Shown here piece by piece: positions 9,574 to 17,788 of a stretch of DNA of 64,000 bases; the stretch's first letter is position 1, and every line of letters begins with the position of its first letter. The position numbers and the translations under genes were made by a program. Under the pieces are notes generated by a model, which was not told the origin of the DNA, searched no databases, and worked only from the letters and a program-made list of their open reading frames with translations. Source of the DNA: Streptomyces sp. HUAS YS2 (GTDB taxonomy: Bacteria > Actinomycetota > Actinomycetes > Streptomycetales > Streptomycetaceae); the NCBI RefSeq assembly GCF_033343995.1, contig NZ_CP137573.1:7597001-7661000 (forward strand), read 5' to 3'.

Positions 9574-9590
9574 GTGCACCCGCCGCTCCG

Positions 9591-9596
9591 TAGAGT
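9591..9596 (+). promoter_or_regulatory. -10 element TAGAGT of a leaderless promoter
   Basis: TAGAGT ends six bases before the ATG at 9603, just after the terminator hairpin, marking a new transcription unit. Confidence 0.5.
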
Positions 9597-9602
9597 GGCC
9601 GT

Positions 9603-10487
9603 ATGCCGCCGACCGTCCTGTACTGCGCCGACCCTCTCCACGACCGCCGGGCCGACGGCCACTTCGCGGCCGAGGCCCGCGAAGTCCGCGCACAGGGCGG
9701 CACGCGCGCCCTCGTCGACCACGACGCGCTGCTGCGCGGCGACGCGCAGCGGGCCGTCGCCCACGTGCCCGAGGGCTCCGGGCCGTGCTGGTACCGCGGC
9801 TGGATGATCCCCGTCGACCGCTACCGCGACCTCGCCCGTGAGCTGGCGAGGCGGGGAGCCCCGCTGATCGTCACGCCGGACCGGTATCGCGCCGCCCATG
9901 AACTGCCGGGCTGGTACCGGGAGTTCGCCGAGCTGACCCCGGCCGGCGCGTGGACCGAAGAGGGTGCACTTGGTGTCGACGTGGCCGCCCTCGCGCGCCG
10001 CCTCCCGCCCGGACCGGGCATCGTGAAGGACTATGTCAAGTCGCGCAAGCACGAGTGGGACGAGGCCTGTTACGTACCCGACCTGCACGACCCGGCGGAA
10101 CTCGCGCGGGTCGTCGGGAGGTTCACCGAGCTCCAGGGCGAGTGGCTCGCCGGCGGGATCGTGCTGCGCGCCTTCGAGTTGTACGAGAAGCCCGTCTCCG
10201 CCGCCACCGAACTGCGGGTCTGGTGGCTGGACGGAGCGCCCCGGCTGGTCACCGCCCACCCGGACGGCCCCGCCGCGCACGACCCGGACCCGGTGCCCGC
10301 TCCCGAACTCGCCCGGATCGCCGACGCCGTGGCCCGGCTCGGCTGCCGCTTCGTCACCACCGATCTGGCGCGGCGCACCGACGGCGTGTGGCGGGTGGTG
10401 GAGGTCGGCGACGGCCAGGTCAGCGACGCCCACCCGGCGACCGACCCCGGCCTCCTGCCGAGCCTGCTCCTCGGCGCCCGGCCGTAG
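9603..10487 (+). CDS. ATP-grasp protein of the R2K clade
   Basis: A 294-residue protein resembling the R2K (DUF4343) branch of the ATP-grasp superfamily, which is predicted to form amide bonds between an acid and an amine using ATP. Visible marks are GIVKDYVKSRKHEWDEACYV (ATP-binding Lys region, about residues 140-160), the strand ELRVWWLDG, and the metal-binding end VVEVGDGQVSD. R2K enzymes have been linked to peptide or protein tagging, often near phage- or plasmid-type loci, but no such partner is visible here. A small glutaredoxin follows 38 bp later. Confidence 0.8.
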   Translation: MPPTVLYCADPLHDRRADGHFAAEAREVRAQGGTRALVDHDALLRGDAQRAVAHVPEGSGPCWYRGWMIPVDRYRDLARELARRGAPLIVTPDRYRAAHELPGWYREFAELTPAGAWTEEGALGVDVAALARRLPPGPGIVKDYVKSRKHEWDEACYVPDLHDPAELARVVGRFTELQGEWLAGGIVLRAFELYEKPVSAATELRVWWLDGAPRLVTAHPDGPAAHDPDPVPAPELARIADAVARLGCRFVTTDLARRTDGVWRVVEVGDGQVSDAHPATDPGLLPSLLLGARP

Positions 10488-10525
10488 ACTGGCCCGTGAG
10501 GAGTGTTTCGGTGGAAGAGGGAACG

Positions 10526-10804
10526 ATGAGCGGTGCCGACACGGAGGGCGTGGTGCTGTACTGGCGGCCGCTGTGCACGTTCTGCATCAGGCTCCGCTTC
10601 CGTCTGCTCTTCAGCCGGCTGCGGCTGAGGCGCGTGAACATCTGGCGGGACCCGGACGCTGCCGCGTTCGTCCGCTCGGTCGCCGGTGGGTTCGAGACCG
10701 TGCCGACGGTGACCGTCGCCGGGCGGCCGCTGGTGAACCCGTCGATGCGGCAACTGCGCGAGGCCGTCGAGCAGTACGCGCCCCAGGCTCTGCGCCGCCG
10801 CTGA
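10526..10804 (+). CDS. Glutaredoxin-like / mycoredoxin-like protein
   Basis: A 92-residue thioredoxin-fold protein. The redox motif CTFC is at residues 18-21 (in RPLCTFCIRLRF), and the cis-Pro loop TVPTVTV and the C-terminal helix PSMRQLREAVEQ complete the fold. In actinobacteria this family usually works with mycothiol as a mycoredoxin. The ATG at 10526 has AGAGGGA upstream. The -10 hexamer TAGACT overlaps the stop codon of the ATP-grasp gene, and in-frame GTG codons at 10496 and 10511 are alternative starts. Its stop abuts the stop of the convergent PEP-mutase gene. Confidence 0.85.
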   Translation: MSGADTEGVVLYWRPLCTFCIRLRFRLLFSRLRLRRVNIWRDPDAAAFVRSVAGGFETVPTVTVAGRPLVNPSMRQLREAVEQYAPQALRRR

Positions 10805-11641
10805 CTATGCGCCGGGGCCACCCCTGCCCGCGTCCGTGAACGCGTCCGCGAGTGCGGCGGCTTCGGCGTAGCCCGGCAGGCCCTCCGTGGCCGGGGGCGT
10901 CCCCGCCGCGACGGACCGGGCCGTGGAGACGGCGGCGTGCAGCGCCGAACGGAACAGCAGCGAACCGGTGCTGACGCGGCGCACGCCGAGCCGAGCGAGC
11001 TCCGGCACGGCGGGGCCGGCGGGGGAGTACAGGACGTTCAACGGGACCTGGAGGGTCGAGACGAGCGCGGAGATCACGGTCGGCTCCTGCAGGGCGGGCA
11101 CGAACACGCCGTCGGCACCGGCCTCCTGGTACGCCAGGACACGGGCCTCGGTCTCCTCGGTGCCGCCCGGGCCCGCGAGCCAGTACGTGTCCGTCCGCGC
11201 GTTGAGGAAGAGCGCGGGGGCTGTCGCCTTCACCGCGCGGATCACCGCGCACTGATGGTCCAGCTCGGTGAGCGAGCCGTCCGGGCGCCCGTCCTCCAGG
11301 TTGACTCCGACCACGCCGAGCGCCGCGAGTTCGGCGGCCAGCGCGCCGACCTCGGCCGGGTCGTGGGCGAACCCGCCCTCGATGTCCACGCTGACGAACG
11401 CGTCGAGCCGGCTCAGGCCACGGGCCAGGGCCAGTGTCTCCGCGCGGGTGTCGCCCGTCGCGTCCGGCTTCCCGGCCGCCGCCGCGACGCCGAGACTGGT
11501 CGTGCCGACGGCCCGGAAGCCGGCCGCGACCAGCGCGGCCGCGGACGCGTGGTCCCAGGCGTTGGGCAGGACCAGCGGCGCGCCGGACCGGTGCAGGGCA
11601 CGGAACTCGTCGAAACGGGCTGCGGCGTTCGTGTCGTTCAT
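10805..11641 (-). CDS. Isocitrate lyase / PEP mutase family protein
   Basis: A 278-residue TIM-barrel enzyme of the isocitrate lyase/phosphoenolpyruvate mutase superfamily (oxaloacetate hydrolase or methylisocitrate-lyase-like branch). Family marks are LVLPNAWDHASA, VDIEGGF with metal-binding acids, GVNLEDG and NARTDTYW. Such enzymes make or break C-C or C-P bonds next to a carboxylate; PEP mutase itself would need a phosphonate pathway, which is absent here. The start codon overlaps the stop codon of the upstream P450-like gene (ATGA), so translation is coupled. Confidence 0.88.
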   Translation of the reverse strand: MNDTNAAARFDEFRALHRSGAPLVLPNAWDHASAAALVAAGFRAVGTTSLGVAAAAGKPDATGDTRAETLALARGLSRLDAFVSVDIEGGFAHDPAEVGALAAELAALGVVGVNLEDGRPDGSLTELDHQCAVIRAVKATAPALFLNARTDTYWLAGPGGTEETEARVLAYQEAGADGVFVPALQEPTVISALVSTLQVPLNVLYSPAGPAVPELARLGVRRVSTGSLLFRSALHAAVSTARSVAAGTPPATEGLPGYAEAAALADAFTDAGRGGPGA

Positions 11642-12462
11642 GCGGTGCGTCCTTCTGCGGTGGAGGTGGCATCGAGGGCTCCGCAGGCGAGGGCGAGCGC
11701 CTGCGCGGAGCCGGGACAGGGGCGCGGGCCGTGCCCGAAGGGCAGCGGATCCAGGCCGGGTGCGGAGGCCGTGAGATCCAGCAGCAGCGTGGTTCCGCGG
11801 GCGGCCGGGCAGCCGCCGACCACCGCGTCCGCGAGCGCCTCGCGCCGCGTCGCGCGGACGGGCGGCTCGCGATGCAGGGTCTCGGCGACCAGCGCGTCCA
11901 CGAGCGTCCGGCCGTCCCGCGCGGACGCTGCGGCGCGGACGAGGCCCGCCGTCGCGTCGCACGCCTGCACCAGCAGGCAGATCAGCAGCGCGGCCCGCTC
12001 CGGATCGGCGGCCGGGAGCAGACCGAGCAGCGTGGCCACGCTGCCGTCGGCCGCCGCCACCGCCGCCTCCGACGCGCCGGGCTGATAGGCGGCCGCGACC
12101 CGACGGGTCGCGGCCACGGCGGTGGCGAGGTCCGGCTCCGGAACGCCCAGCGCGGCGGCCAGGACCGCGACCGGTACGTACGGGACGTCGTCGGCCGGGG
12201 TCCGGGCGGCCCGTCGCCGGGCCGCCTCCCGTAGCCGCTGCGGGGCCAGCGCCGGCGAGGCCAGCAGCGCCTCGGCCGCCGCGCGCCGGCGGGCGTGCAC
12301 GGGGCCGTTGCTGAACCGGGGCACGGCCTGCCGCAACCACCGCAGCGTACCCGGCGGCGCGTCGCCGACCGCGGCGTCCGGCACGGCGAAGCGGGGGTCG
12401 GCGAGCACGGCGCGCACGTCGGCGGCGGCGTCGACGCGGAGCGTCGTGGGGGAGGAGGTCAT
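11638..12462 (-). CDS. Short cytochrome P450-like protein
   Basis: A 274-residue protein with P450 sequence features but well below the usual 400. The haem-ligand loop FGHGPRPCPG (residues 242-251, Cys249) fits the FxxGxRxCxG signature. The C-helix VHARRR and I-helix region LLVQACDATAG can be matched. The K-helix motif reads ETLH (194-197), so the normally invariant Arg of ExxR is His, and the segment between K-helix and Cys is about 15-20 residues shorter than usual. The N-terminus is also short. GGAGGAGG precedes nearby; ATG 12462 was chosen. It may bind haem without normal catalysis. It is coupled to the PEP-mutase-like gene. Confidence 0.75.
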   Translation of the reverse strand: MTSSPTTLRVDAAADVRAVLADPRFAVPDAAVGDAPPGTLRWLRQAVPRFSNGPVHARRRAAAEALLASPALAPQRLREAARRRAARTPADDVPYVPVAVLAAALGVPEPDLATAVAATRRVAAAYQPGASEAAVAAADGSVATLLGLLPAADPERAALLICLLVQACDATAGLVRAAASARDGRTLVDALVAETLHREPPVRATRREALADAVVGGCPAARGTTLLLDLTASAPGLDPLPFGHGPRPCPGSAQALALACGALDATSTAEGRTA

Positions 12463-12605
12463 GCCGACGACGGTAGGCCCGAGATCGTTCGGCGAGCGCC
12501 GAAACGTCGCCGCGGGCCGGTACGCACCGGGAGTCGGCACTCAAGTACGGACCCGGCAAAGCCGACATTCCTCCAGTAATGGGAATTAACTCTCATGGAG
12601 GTCTC

Positions 12606-13226
12606 GTGTCCACGACGACGGACGCCCTCGACCGCGAAGCGGCCGCCCTGTACGACTCCGCCGCCTGGCAGGAACTCGTCGCCCACTGGGACCTCACCGC
12701 GCCCGCCCCCCTTCCCCGCACGCCGACGCCTCCCGCGCCCACTCGGGCTCCCTCCGACTGGCGCGCCCTGCTCTCCGTCCCCGTGGACCGACTCGTCGCC
12801 ACGGCCCTCGACTCGCTCCCGCCCGAGCCGCCCGCCGAACGGCCGCTGCCGGGGCGGCTCGGCGCGATCTTGCCGGACCGCCTGCACGCCTGGCGCCGCA
12901 TCGGCCAGGCCGACCTGCGGCCCTCCACGCACCTCGGCTACGCCCGTCGGGTCCTGGTCGAATGGGGCTGGCAGAACCGGCCGTACAAACTCCGCGACAC
13001 GCGCGGCGCCCGCTGCGTCTGCGGCGCCCTGCTCACCGCGCACCGGCTCGGTTACGGCAGCGCCGACACGATGAACCGGGCCGCCGCCTGGATCGTCACC
13101 GAACTGCGCGCCCAGGGCTGGACGGGCCTCATCGGGCCCTGGAACAGGGCCCAGGGACGTACCGCCGCCGAAGCCCTGGCCCTCGTCGACGCCACGATCC
13201 GCCGGGCGGCGCACGCGGGCCAATAG
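12606..13226 (+). CDS. DUF6197-like hypothetical protein
   Basis: A 206-residue soluble protein. The first 80 residues are Pro- and Ala-rich. The C-terminal half (RDTRGARCVCGALLTAHRLG, then RAAAWIVTEL and IGPWNRAQGRTAAEALALVD) resembles the actinobacterial domain DUF6197, in which a Cys-containing turn is followed by a Trp-Asn motif near the end; function unknown. The GTG at 12606 has GGAGG four bases upstream; an in-frame ATG at 12579 is less likely. It is divergent from the P450-like gene. Confidence 0.7.
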   Translation: MSTTTDALDREAAALYDSAAWQELVAHWDLTAPAPLPRTPTPPAPTRAPSDWRALLSVPVDRLVATALDSLPPEPPAERPLPGRLGAILPDRLHAWRRIGQADLRPSTHLGYARRVLVEWGWQNRPYKLRDTRGARCVCGALLTAHRLGYGSADTMNRAAAWIVTELRAQGWTGLIGPWNRAQGRTAAEALALVDATIRRAAHAGQ

Positions 13227-13236
13227 GCACATCCGG

Positions 13237-14532
13237 TCAGGCGCGTCCCGCGGCCTTCTGGGTCCTGCGGGACAGCGAGTCGACCACCACGGCGGCCAGC
13301 AGGACCGATCCCGTGATCATGAACTGGACGGCATTGCTGACGCCCATGATGTTCATGCCCGACTGGATCGAGCCGATCACCAGCGCGCCCAGCAGGGCCG
13401 ACCAGACCGTGCCGCGCCCGCCGAACAGGCTCGTACCGCCGATGACGGCCGCCGCGATCACGTTCATCAGCAGGTTTCCGCCGCCGGAGGTCTGGCTCGC
13501 GGACTGGATCTGCCCGGCCAGGAAGATTCCGCCGACCGCCGCCATGGTCCCCGCGATGGAGAACACGGTCATCCGGACGAACGGCACGCTGATGCCCGCG
13601 CGGCGTGCCCCCTCGATGTTGCCGCCCACCGCGAAGATCCGCCGGCCGTAGGTGGTGCGCCGCAGGACGAAGTCCAGGACCACCAGCACGATCAGGAAGA
13701 TCAGCAGGGCCAGCGGCAGGCCCTGGTACTGGTTGAGGATGTAGGCGGTGGCGAAGGCGATCGCGCCGATGACGACCGTACGCAGCACGATCTCCGCGAT
13801 CGGCCGGGACGGCACCCTGGCCGCCTGACGGCGCCGGGCGTCCAGGAGCGAGGCCGCCAGGAACAGACCCGTTCCGACCGCCGCGGTCACATAGGCGGCG
13901 GCAGGGCTGTGGTAGATCGTCGAGTAGAGCTTGGAGACGATGCTCTCGCTGGGGATGTTCACCGTCCCGCTGCTGCCGAGCACCTGCAGCATCAGCCCGT
14001 TCCAGGCGAGGTTTCCGGCCAGCGTCACCACGAAGGCCGGCACACCGACCTTCGCGAAGAAGAAGCCCTGGATGAGGCCGACGACCGCACCGCCGCCGAT
14101 CGCGATCAGCAGCGCCAGCCACTCGTTCATGCCGTTCAGGACGTTGAGCACGGCGAAGATCGCGGCGCACAGACCGCTCACCGAACCGACCGACAGGTCG
14201 ATCTCGCCGAGCAGCAGCACGAAGACGATACCGATGGCGATCATGCCGGTGCCGACGATCTGCTGGCTGAGGTCAGACAGGTTCTGCGCCGAGAGGAACG
14301 TGCTGTTCAGGCTGCCGAACACGGTCCAGATGATGATCACCGCGAGCACCACCGGGAGGGACCCGAGCTCGCCGCTGCGCAGCTTGCGGCGGAACTCCCC
14401 GAGGTACCCCTTGATGCCCTCCTCGCGCACGATCAGGCGGGTGTCGACGGCGGGCACCGCGCCCGGCGCCGGTTCCTGGACCTCGTCCTCGGGGGTGCCG
14501 GAGGCGTCGGAGCGGCCTCGGTCGTGGCTCAT
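13237..14532 (-). CDS. xylH: Sugar ABC transporter permease (XylH type)
   Basis: The membrane subunit of a CUT2-class sugar importer, 431 residues. After an 55-residue cytoplasmic head, about ten membrane helices follow, starting LPVVLAVIIIWTVFGSL. The family signatures LLLGEIDLSVGSV, PAFVVTLAGNLAWNGL and GRRIFAVGGNIEGARRAGI (the loop touching the ATPase) are clear. The start codon overlaps the ATPase stop by four bases. The segment GGTSLFGGRGTVWSALLGAL near the end is also typical. It is the last gene of the three-gene operon. Xylose is the best guess for substrate, by resemblance to streptomycete XylFGH. Confidence 0.88.
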   Translation of the reverse strand: MSHDRGRSDASGTPEDEVQEPAPGAVPAVDTRLIVREEGIKGYLGEFRRKLRSGELGSLPVVLAVIIIWTVFGSLNSTFLSAQNLSDLSQQIVGTGMIAIGIVFVLLLGEIDLSVGSVSGLCAAIFAVLNVLNGMNEWLALLIAIGGGAVVGLIQGFFFAKVGVPAFVVTLAGNLAWNGLMLQVLGSSGTVNIPSESIVSKLYSTIYHSPAAAYVTAAVGTGLFLAASLLDARRRQAARVPSRPIAEIVLRTVVIGAIAFATAYILNQYQGLPLALLIFLIVLVVLDFVLRRTTYGRRIFAVGGNIEGARRAGISVPFVRMTVFSIAGTMAAVGGIFLAGQIQSASQTSGGGNLLMNVIAAAVIGGTSLFGGRGTVWSALLGALVIGSIQSGMNIMGVSNAVQFMITGSVLLAAVVVDSLSRRTQKAAGRA

Positions 14533-15308
14533 CGCTCCTCCTCCCGCTTACGGGCCTGGCGACGCGTCACGGCGCTGTCGGTGGCCCCGGTGATGGCGGA
14601 GATGATCTCCTCGGTGGTGGTGGCCCGTTTGTCGAAGAAGCCGTTGTTCCGGCCGAGCCGCATGACGGCGATCCGGTCGGCGACCGCCATCACGTCCACC
14701 ATGTTGTGGCTGATCAGAATCGTGCCCAGGCCCTGGTCGCGGAGCCGTTCCACCAGGTCGAGGACCTCGGCGGTCTGCTCCACGCCCAAAGCGGCGGTCG
14801 GCTCGTCGAGGATGACGACCTTCGGCGCGCCGATCAGCGAGCGGGCGATCGCCACCGTCTGCCGCTGACCGCCGGAGAGCGAGGCGACGGGGATGCGGAC
14901 GCTGGGGATACGGATGGACAGGGTGTCCAGCAGCTCCCGGGCCCGCTGGTCCATGCGGACCTCGTCCAGGATCCCGAAGCGGCGCAGCTCACGGCCGAGG
15001 AACAGGTTGCCGACCACATCGAGGTTGTCGCACAGGGCGAGGTCCTGGTAGACGGTCGCGATGCCCAGGTTCTGGGCGTCGTGCGGCCGGTCGATGGAGA
15101 CCGGACGTCCCTGCCACTCGATCACGCCCTCGTCGGGCGGGTTCACCCCGGCGATCGCCTTGACGGCAGTGGATTTGCCGGCGCCGTTGTCACCGACGAG
15201 CGCCACGACCTCGCCGGTGTGGACCTCGAGATCGAAGTCCTTCAGCGCCTGGACGGCGCCGAACCGCTTGGAGATCCCCCGCAGTTCGAGCACAGGTGAT
15301 TCCGGCAA
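14529..15308 (-). CDS. xylG: Sugar ABC transporter ATP-binding protein (single-domain XylG type)
   Basis: The cytoplasmic ATPase of the importer. Walker A is GDNGAGKST, the signature LSGGQRQ, Walker B VVILDEPTAAL and the switch His is in ISHN. It has only one nucleotide-binding domain (about 259 residues) whereas enteric XylG and MglA have two in tandem; the one-domain form is found in actinobacterial operons of this type. I chose TTG at 15308 behind GGAGGAGG. A TTG at 15338 is in frame but lies inside a hairpin. It sits between the binding-protein and permease genes. Confidence 0.88.
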   Translation of the reverse strand: MPESPVLELRGISKRFGAVQALKDFDLEVHTGEVVALVGDNGAGKSTAVKAIAGVNPPDEGVIEWQGRPVSIDRPHDAQNLGIATVYQDLALCDNLDVVGNLFLGRELRRFGILDEVRMDQRARELLDTLSIRIPSVRIPVASLSGGQRQTVAIARSLIGAPKVVILDEPTAALGVEQTAEVLDLVERLRDQGLGTILISHNMVDVMAVADRIAVMRLGRNNGFFDKRATTTEEIISAITGATDSAVTRRQARKREEER

Positions 15309-15328
15309 AGGAACCGCCTCCTCCGCTC

Positions 15329-15344
15329 GCCCGCTCAAGCGGGC
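15329..15344 (-). promoter_or_regulatory. Intercistronic hairpin between binding-protein and ATPase genes
   Basis: A perfect 7-bp inverted repeat (GCCCGCT and AGCGGGC, 2-nt loop) sits in the 69-bp gap of the operon. Such stems often protect the upstream binding-protein mRNA or reduce read-through, giving more binding protein than transporter. Confidence 0.5.
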
Positions 15345-15377
15345 CGCTCCGCCCCACCGGGATAGAACGCCTGGCGG

Positions 15378-16469
15378 CTACTCGAGACCGGCCTCCTTGC
15401 AGGCCGCCTCATAGGCCGGCGTGCAGATCTCGTCGACCGTGTACAGCCCGTCCTTCACGACCGTGTCCTTGATGTTGTCCTTGTCGACGACCCGCGGAAC
15501 GAGCAGCGTGGCCGGGACCTTGTCGCCGCTGCCGCTCGTCACCGTGACGGGGGTCAGGTCGGCGGGGAGCTTCTTGCCCTCGGCGAGGTCGACCGCCATC
15601 GTGGCGGCGATGTCCGCCTCGGGCTTGTACGGCTTCTCGACCGTGATCGTCTGGGTGCCGAGCAGGATGCGCTGGATCGCGTCGAGCTGGGCGTCCTGGC
15701 CGGTCAGCGGCACGCTCATGCCGGCTGCCTTGAGCGCGGTGGAGATGCCCGCGGCCAGTCCGTCATTGGCCGAGTACACACCGACGATGTTGTCCTTGCC
15801 CAGGGCGCTGATGGCGCCGGACATCTGCTGGTTGGCGTTGTTCGGGTCCCAGTTCGGCGTGTCGTACTCCTTGCCGATCTTCACCTTGCCGTCCAGGACC
15901 GAGTGCGCGCCGGCCTTGAACTCCGCCGCGTTCGGGTCGGTCGGCGACCCGTTGTGCATCACGATCTGACCGCTGTCGGCCTTGTCGCCGAGCGCGTCGA
16001 GGAGTGCCTTGCCCTGCAGCTCGCCCACCTTGTGGTTGTCGTACGAGACGTACGCGTCGACGGGGCCCTGCGCGAGGCGGTCGTACGCAACGACCTTCAC
16101 GCCCGCGTCGTTGGCCTTCTCCACGGAGGACTGGATCGACTTGGCGTCCACGGCATCCAGGATGAGGACCTGGTCGCCCTTGGCGAGTGCCGTGTTCACC
16201 TGCTGTTGCTGGGTCGTGGCGCTCTCGGCCGCGTTGTAGTAGTCGATCTGCGCGTCGGGCGCCAGCTCCTTGATCTTGTCCTCGATGTAGGGCCGGTCGA
16301 ACTCCTCGTACCGGGTCGTCTTGCTCTCCGGGAGCAGCAGACCGATCCGGATGTCACCCTGTGCCGAGTTCCCCGCGCTCGACTGGGCCGCACCGACCGT
16401 CGCCACCGCGCCGAGGGAGAGTGCCGTGGCTCCGGCCAGGGCGATCGCGCCTCGCAATATGCGGGTCAT
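15378..16469 (-). CDS. xylF: Sugar-binding protein of ABC transporter (XylF type)
   Basis: The extracellular substrate-binding subunit, 363 residues, periplasmic-binding-protein type I fold (Peripla_BP_4). IRIGLLLPESKTTRYEEFDRP, AVDAKSIQSSVEKANDAGVKVVAYDRL and GVYSANDGLAAGI match XylF. The signal peptide (MTRILRGAIALAGATALSLG...) ends near VGAAQ and has no Cys, so it is not an obvious lipoprotein. The ATG at 16469 has AAGGAG six bases upstream. It is the first gene of the operon, as expected for the most abundant product. An AT-rich TATATA about 70 bp upstream may be part of the promoter. Confidence 0.9.
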   Translation of the reverse strand: MTRILRGAIALAGATALSLGAVATVGAAQSSAGNSAQGDIRIGLLLPESKTTRYEEFDRPYIEDKIKELAPDAQIDYYNAAESATTQQQQVNTALAKGDQVLILDAVDAKSIQSSVEKANDAGVKVVAYDRLAQGPVDAYVSYDNHKVGELQGKALLDALGDKADSGQIVMHNGSPTDPNAAEFKAGAHSVLDGKVKIGKEYDTPNWDPNNANQQMSGAISALGKDNIVGVYSANDGLAAGISTALKAAGMSVPLTGQDAQLDAIQRILLGTQTITVEKPYKPEADIAATMAVDLAEGKKLPADLTPVTVTSGSGDKVPATLLVPRVVDKDNIKDTVVKDGLYTVDEICTPAYEAACKEAGLE

Positions 16470-16666
16470 GGGAGGCTCCTTCCGTACGTCCTCCCCCTTC
16501 GCCTCGTGAGCGTGGGAACCGAGGATGCACATGTGGCCTATATATCGACCCTAGCGGCAACCCGGAGACCGGCAAGCGGGTGACGCGGCACCCGGGCGCG
16601 TGGGCCCGCCGCCGAGCTGCCCGTCCGTGACGGACCGCTCGACAGCAGGTCACCGGCGCCCTCCTG

Positions 16667-17470
16667 CTACCAGATGGCCTCGACCCACTCCGGGTGGTCG
16701 ATGAACGGATTGCGGTTGTGCTGGTACGTGCCGTAGATGAGGTCGTTGCGACGCTCCTCGAAGGCGCTCGGCGGGTCCTGCTCGTTCCACTGCTTCAGGA
16801 CCGAGAGACGGCCGTGGAAGGGGATGCTGCCGTTGGTGGACGACTCGTTCGGCTCCAGGTCGGCCCAGGCGTCGTCGCCCTCGTAGCGGACGGCCATGTA
16901 CAGGATCATCCGGGCCACGTCGCCCTTGTCCGCGTCGCGGGGCTCGAAGGAGTTGCTGTCCGTGTAGCTGCCGGGCGCGCCGCTGACCGCGCTGCCGCCG
17001 AAGTCCCAGTCCTTGTTGCCCCGGGTGCTGTTGACCTGGACGTCGCACGCGCGCAGGTGGTGCAGGTCGGTGCCGGGGCCGGCGGAGGTGCCGAAGTTCC
17101 CGTGCGACTGGGCCCACACGTGCTCACGGTTCCAGTCGCCCACGTCGCCCCCGTTGAGACTCTTGCTCCGCGAGATCCCGCTGTAGAGCAGGATGACGTT
17201 GGCGCTGTTGTTCGGGTCCTGGTCGGTGACCTTCAGCGCGTTCCAGACCGCGTCGTACGAGATCCGGCTCTGGCTGCCGATGATCGTGTGCAGCGAGGAC
17301 TTCAGCGCCGGACCGGTCTTGCCGATCGCGTTCTTGTAGTACGTGCTGTCGTACGCGGTGGTCGTGGCGCTCGCGGGGGTCGCGACGACCGTCGGGAGCG
17401 TCACGGCGACGAGGGCGGCGGAGACGGTGGCCGCCCACGCCTTCCAACGGCGTATCTGAGCAACGGACAT
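16667..17470 (-). CDS. Secreted endonuclease I family nuclease
   Basis: A 267-residue exported DNase/RNase of the endonuclease I family (EndA, Bsn). A Sec signal peptide covers residues 1-35, ending TPASA. The beta-beta-alpha-metal active site is WNREHVWAQSHG, with His117 as likely general base, followed by TDLHHLRACDVQVNSTRGNKDW with metal-binding residues. DKGDVARMILYMAVRY is also characteristic. It would degrade extracellular nucleic acid for nutrients or in competition. The gene is upstream of, and co-directional with, the sugar operon, but 197 bp separate them. Confidence 0.92.
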   Translation of the reverse strand: MSVAQIRRWKAWAATVSAALVAVTLPTVVATPASATTTAYDSTYYKNAIGKTGPALKSSLHTIIGSQSRISYDAVWNALKVTDQDPNNSANVILLYSGISRSKSLNGGDVGDWNREHVWAQSHGNFGTSAGPGTDLHHLRACDVQVNSTRGNKDWDFGGSAVSGAPGSYTDSNSFEPRDADKGDVARMILYMAVRYEGDDAWADLEPNESSTNGSIPFHGRLSVLKQWNEQDPPSAFEERRNDLIYGTYQHNRNPFIDHPEWVEAIW

Positions 17471-17788
17471 GGGGGGTGCCCCTTTCCCGGGGTGGCGGGC
17501 GAGGACCGCGGCACGGGGCTCGACCGTGCCGTGATCTACGCGTGTTGACTACCTGCAGTCGGGAGAGTCGCACGGCCGAGGGGCCGGGCGTGTAACCGGG
17601 GAAAGGATTTTCTGTGACGGTCTCGGGTACGCGCGCCCCCGCGCGGTCACCGGGGGCGCCACCGGGCGGACGAGGGAGGCGGGTTCCGCCGCCGTACGCG
17701 GAAGGGCCCGGGGTGACACGGCTGTTGCCGTACGCGTCACCCCGGGCCCCGGTCCTGCGTTCGATGCCGGACGATCGCTGTCGGGTCG
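17471..17788. other. Intergenic region with terminator
   Basis: This 318-bp stretch has no supported gene. It holds the upstream region of the nuclease gene and, at 17704-17749, a strong hairpin that ends the vWA operon. Confidence 0.7.
17704..17749 (-). terminator. Large GC-rich terminator hairpin
   Basis: Outer arms of 14 perfect bp (17704-17717 with 17736-17749) enclose an inner 5-bp stem (ACGGC with GCCGT, 17718-17722 and 17727-17731), with a four-base bulge. It lies 40 bp past the stop of the surface-protein pair. Confidence 0.75.

Noticed and set aside
8838..10433. 531-codon frame opposite the RDD and ATP-grasp genes
   Set aside because: It spans two recognised genes and a strong terminator hairpin; codon bias fits the other strand.
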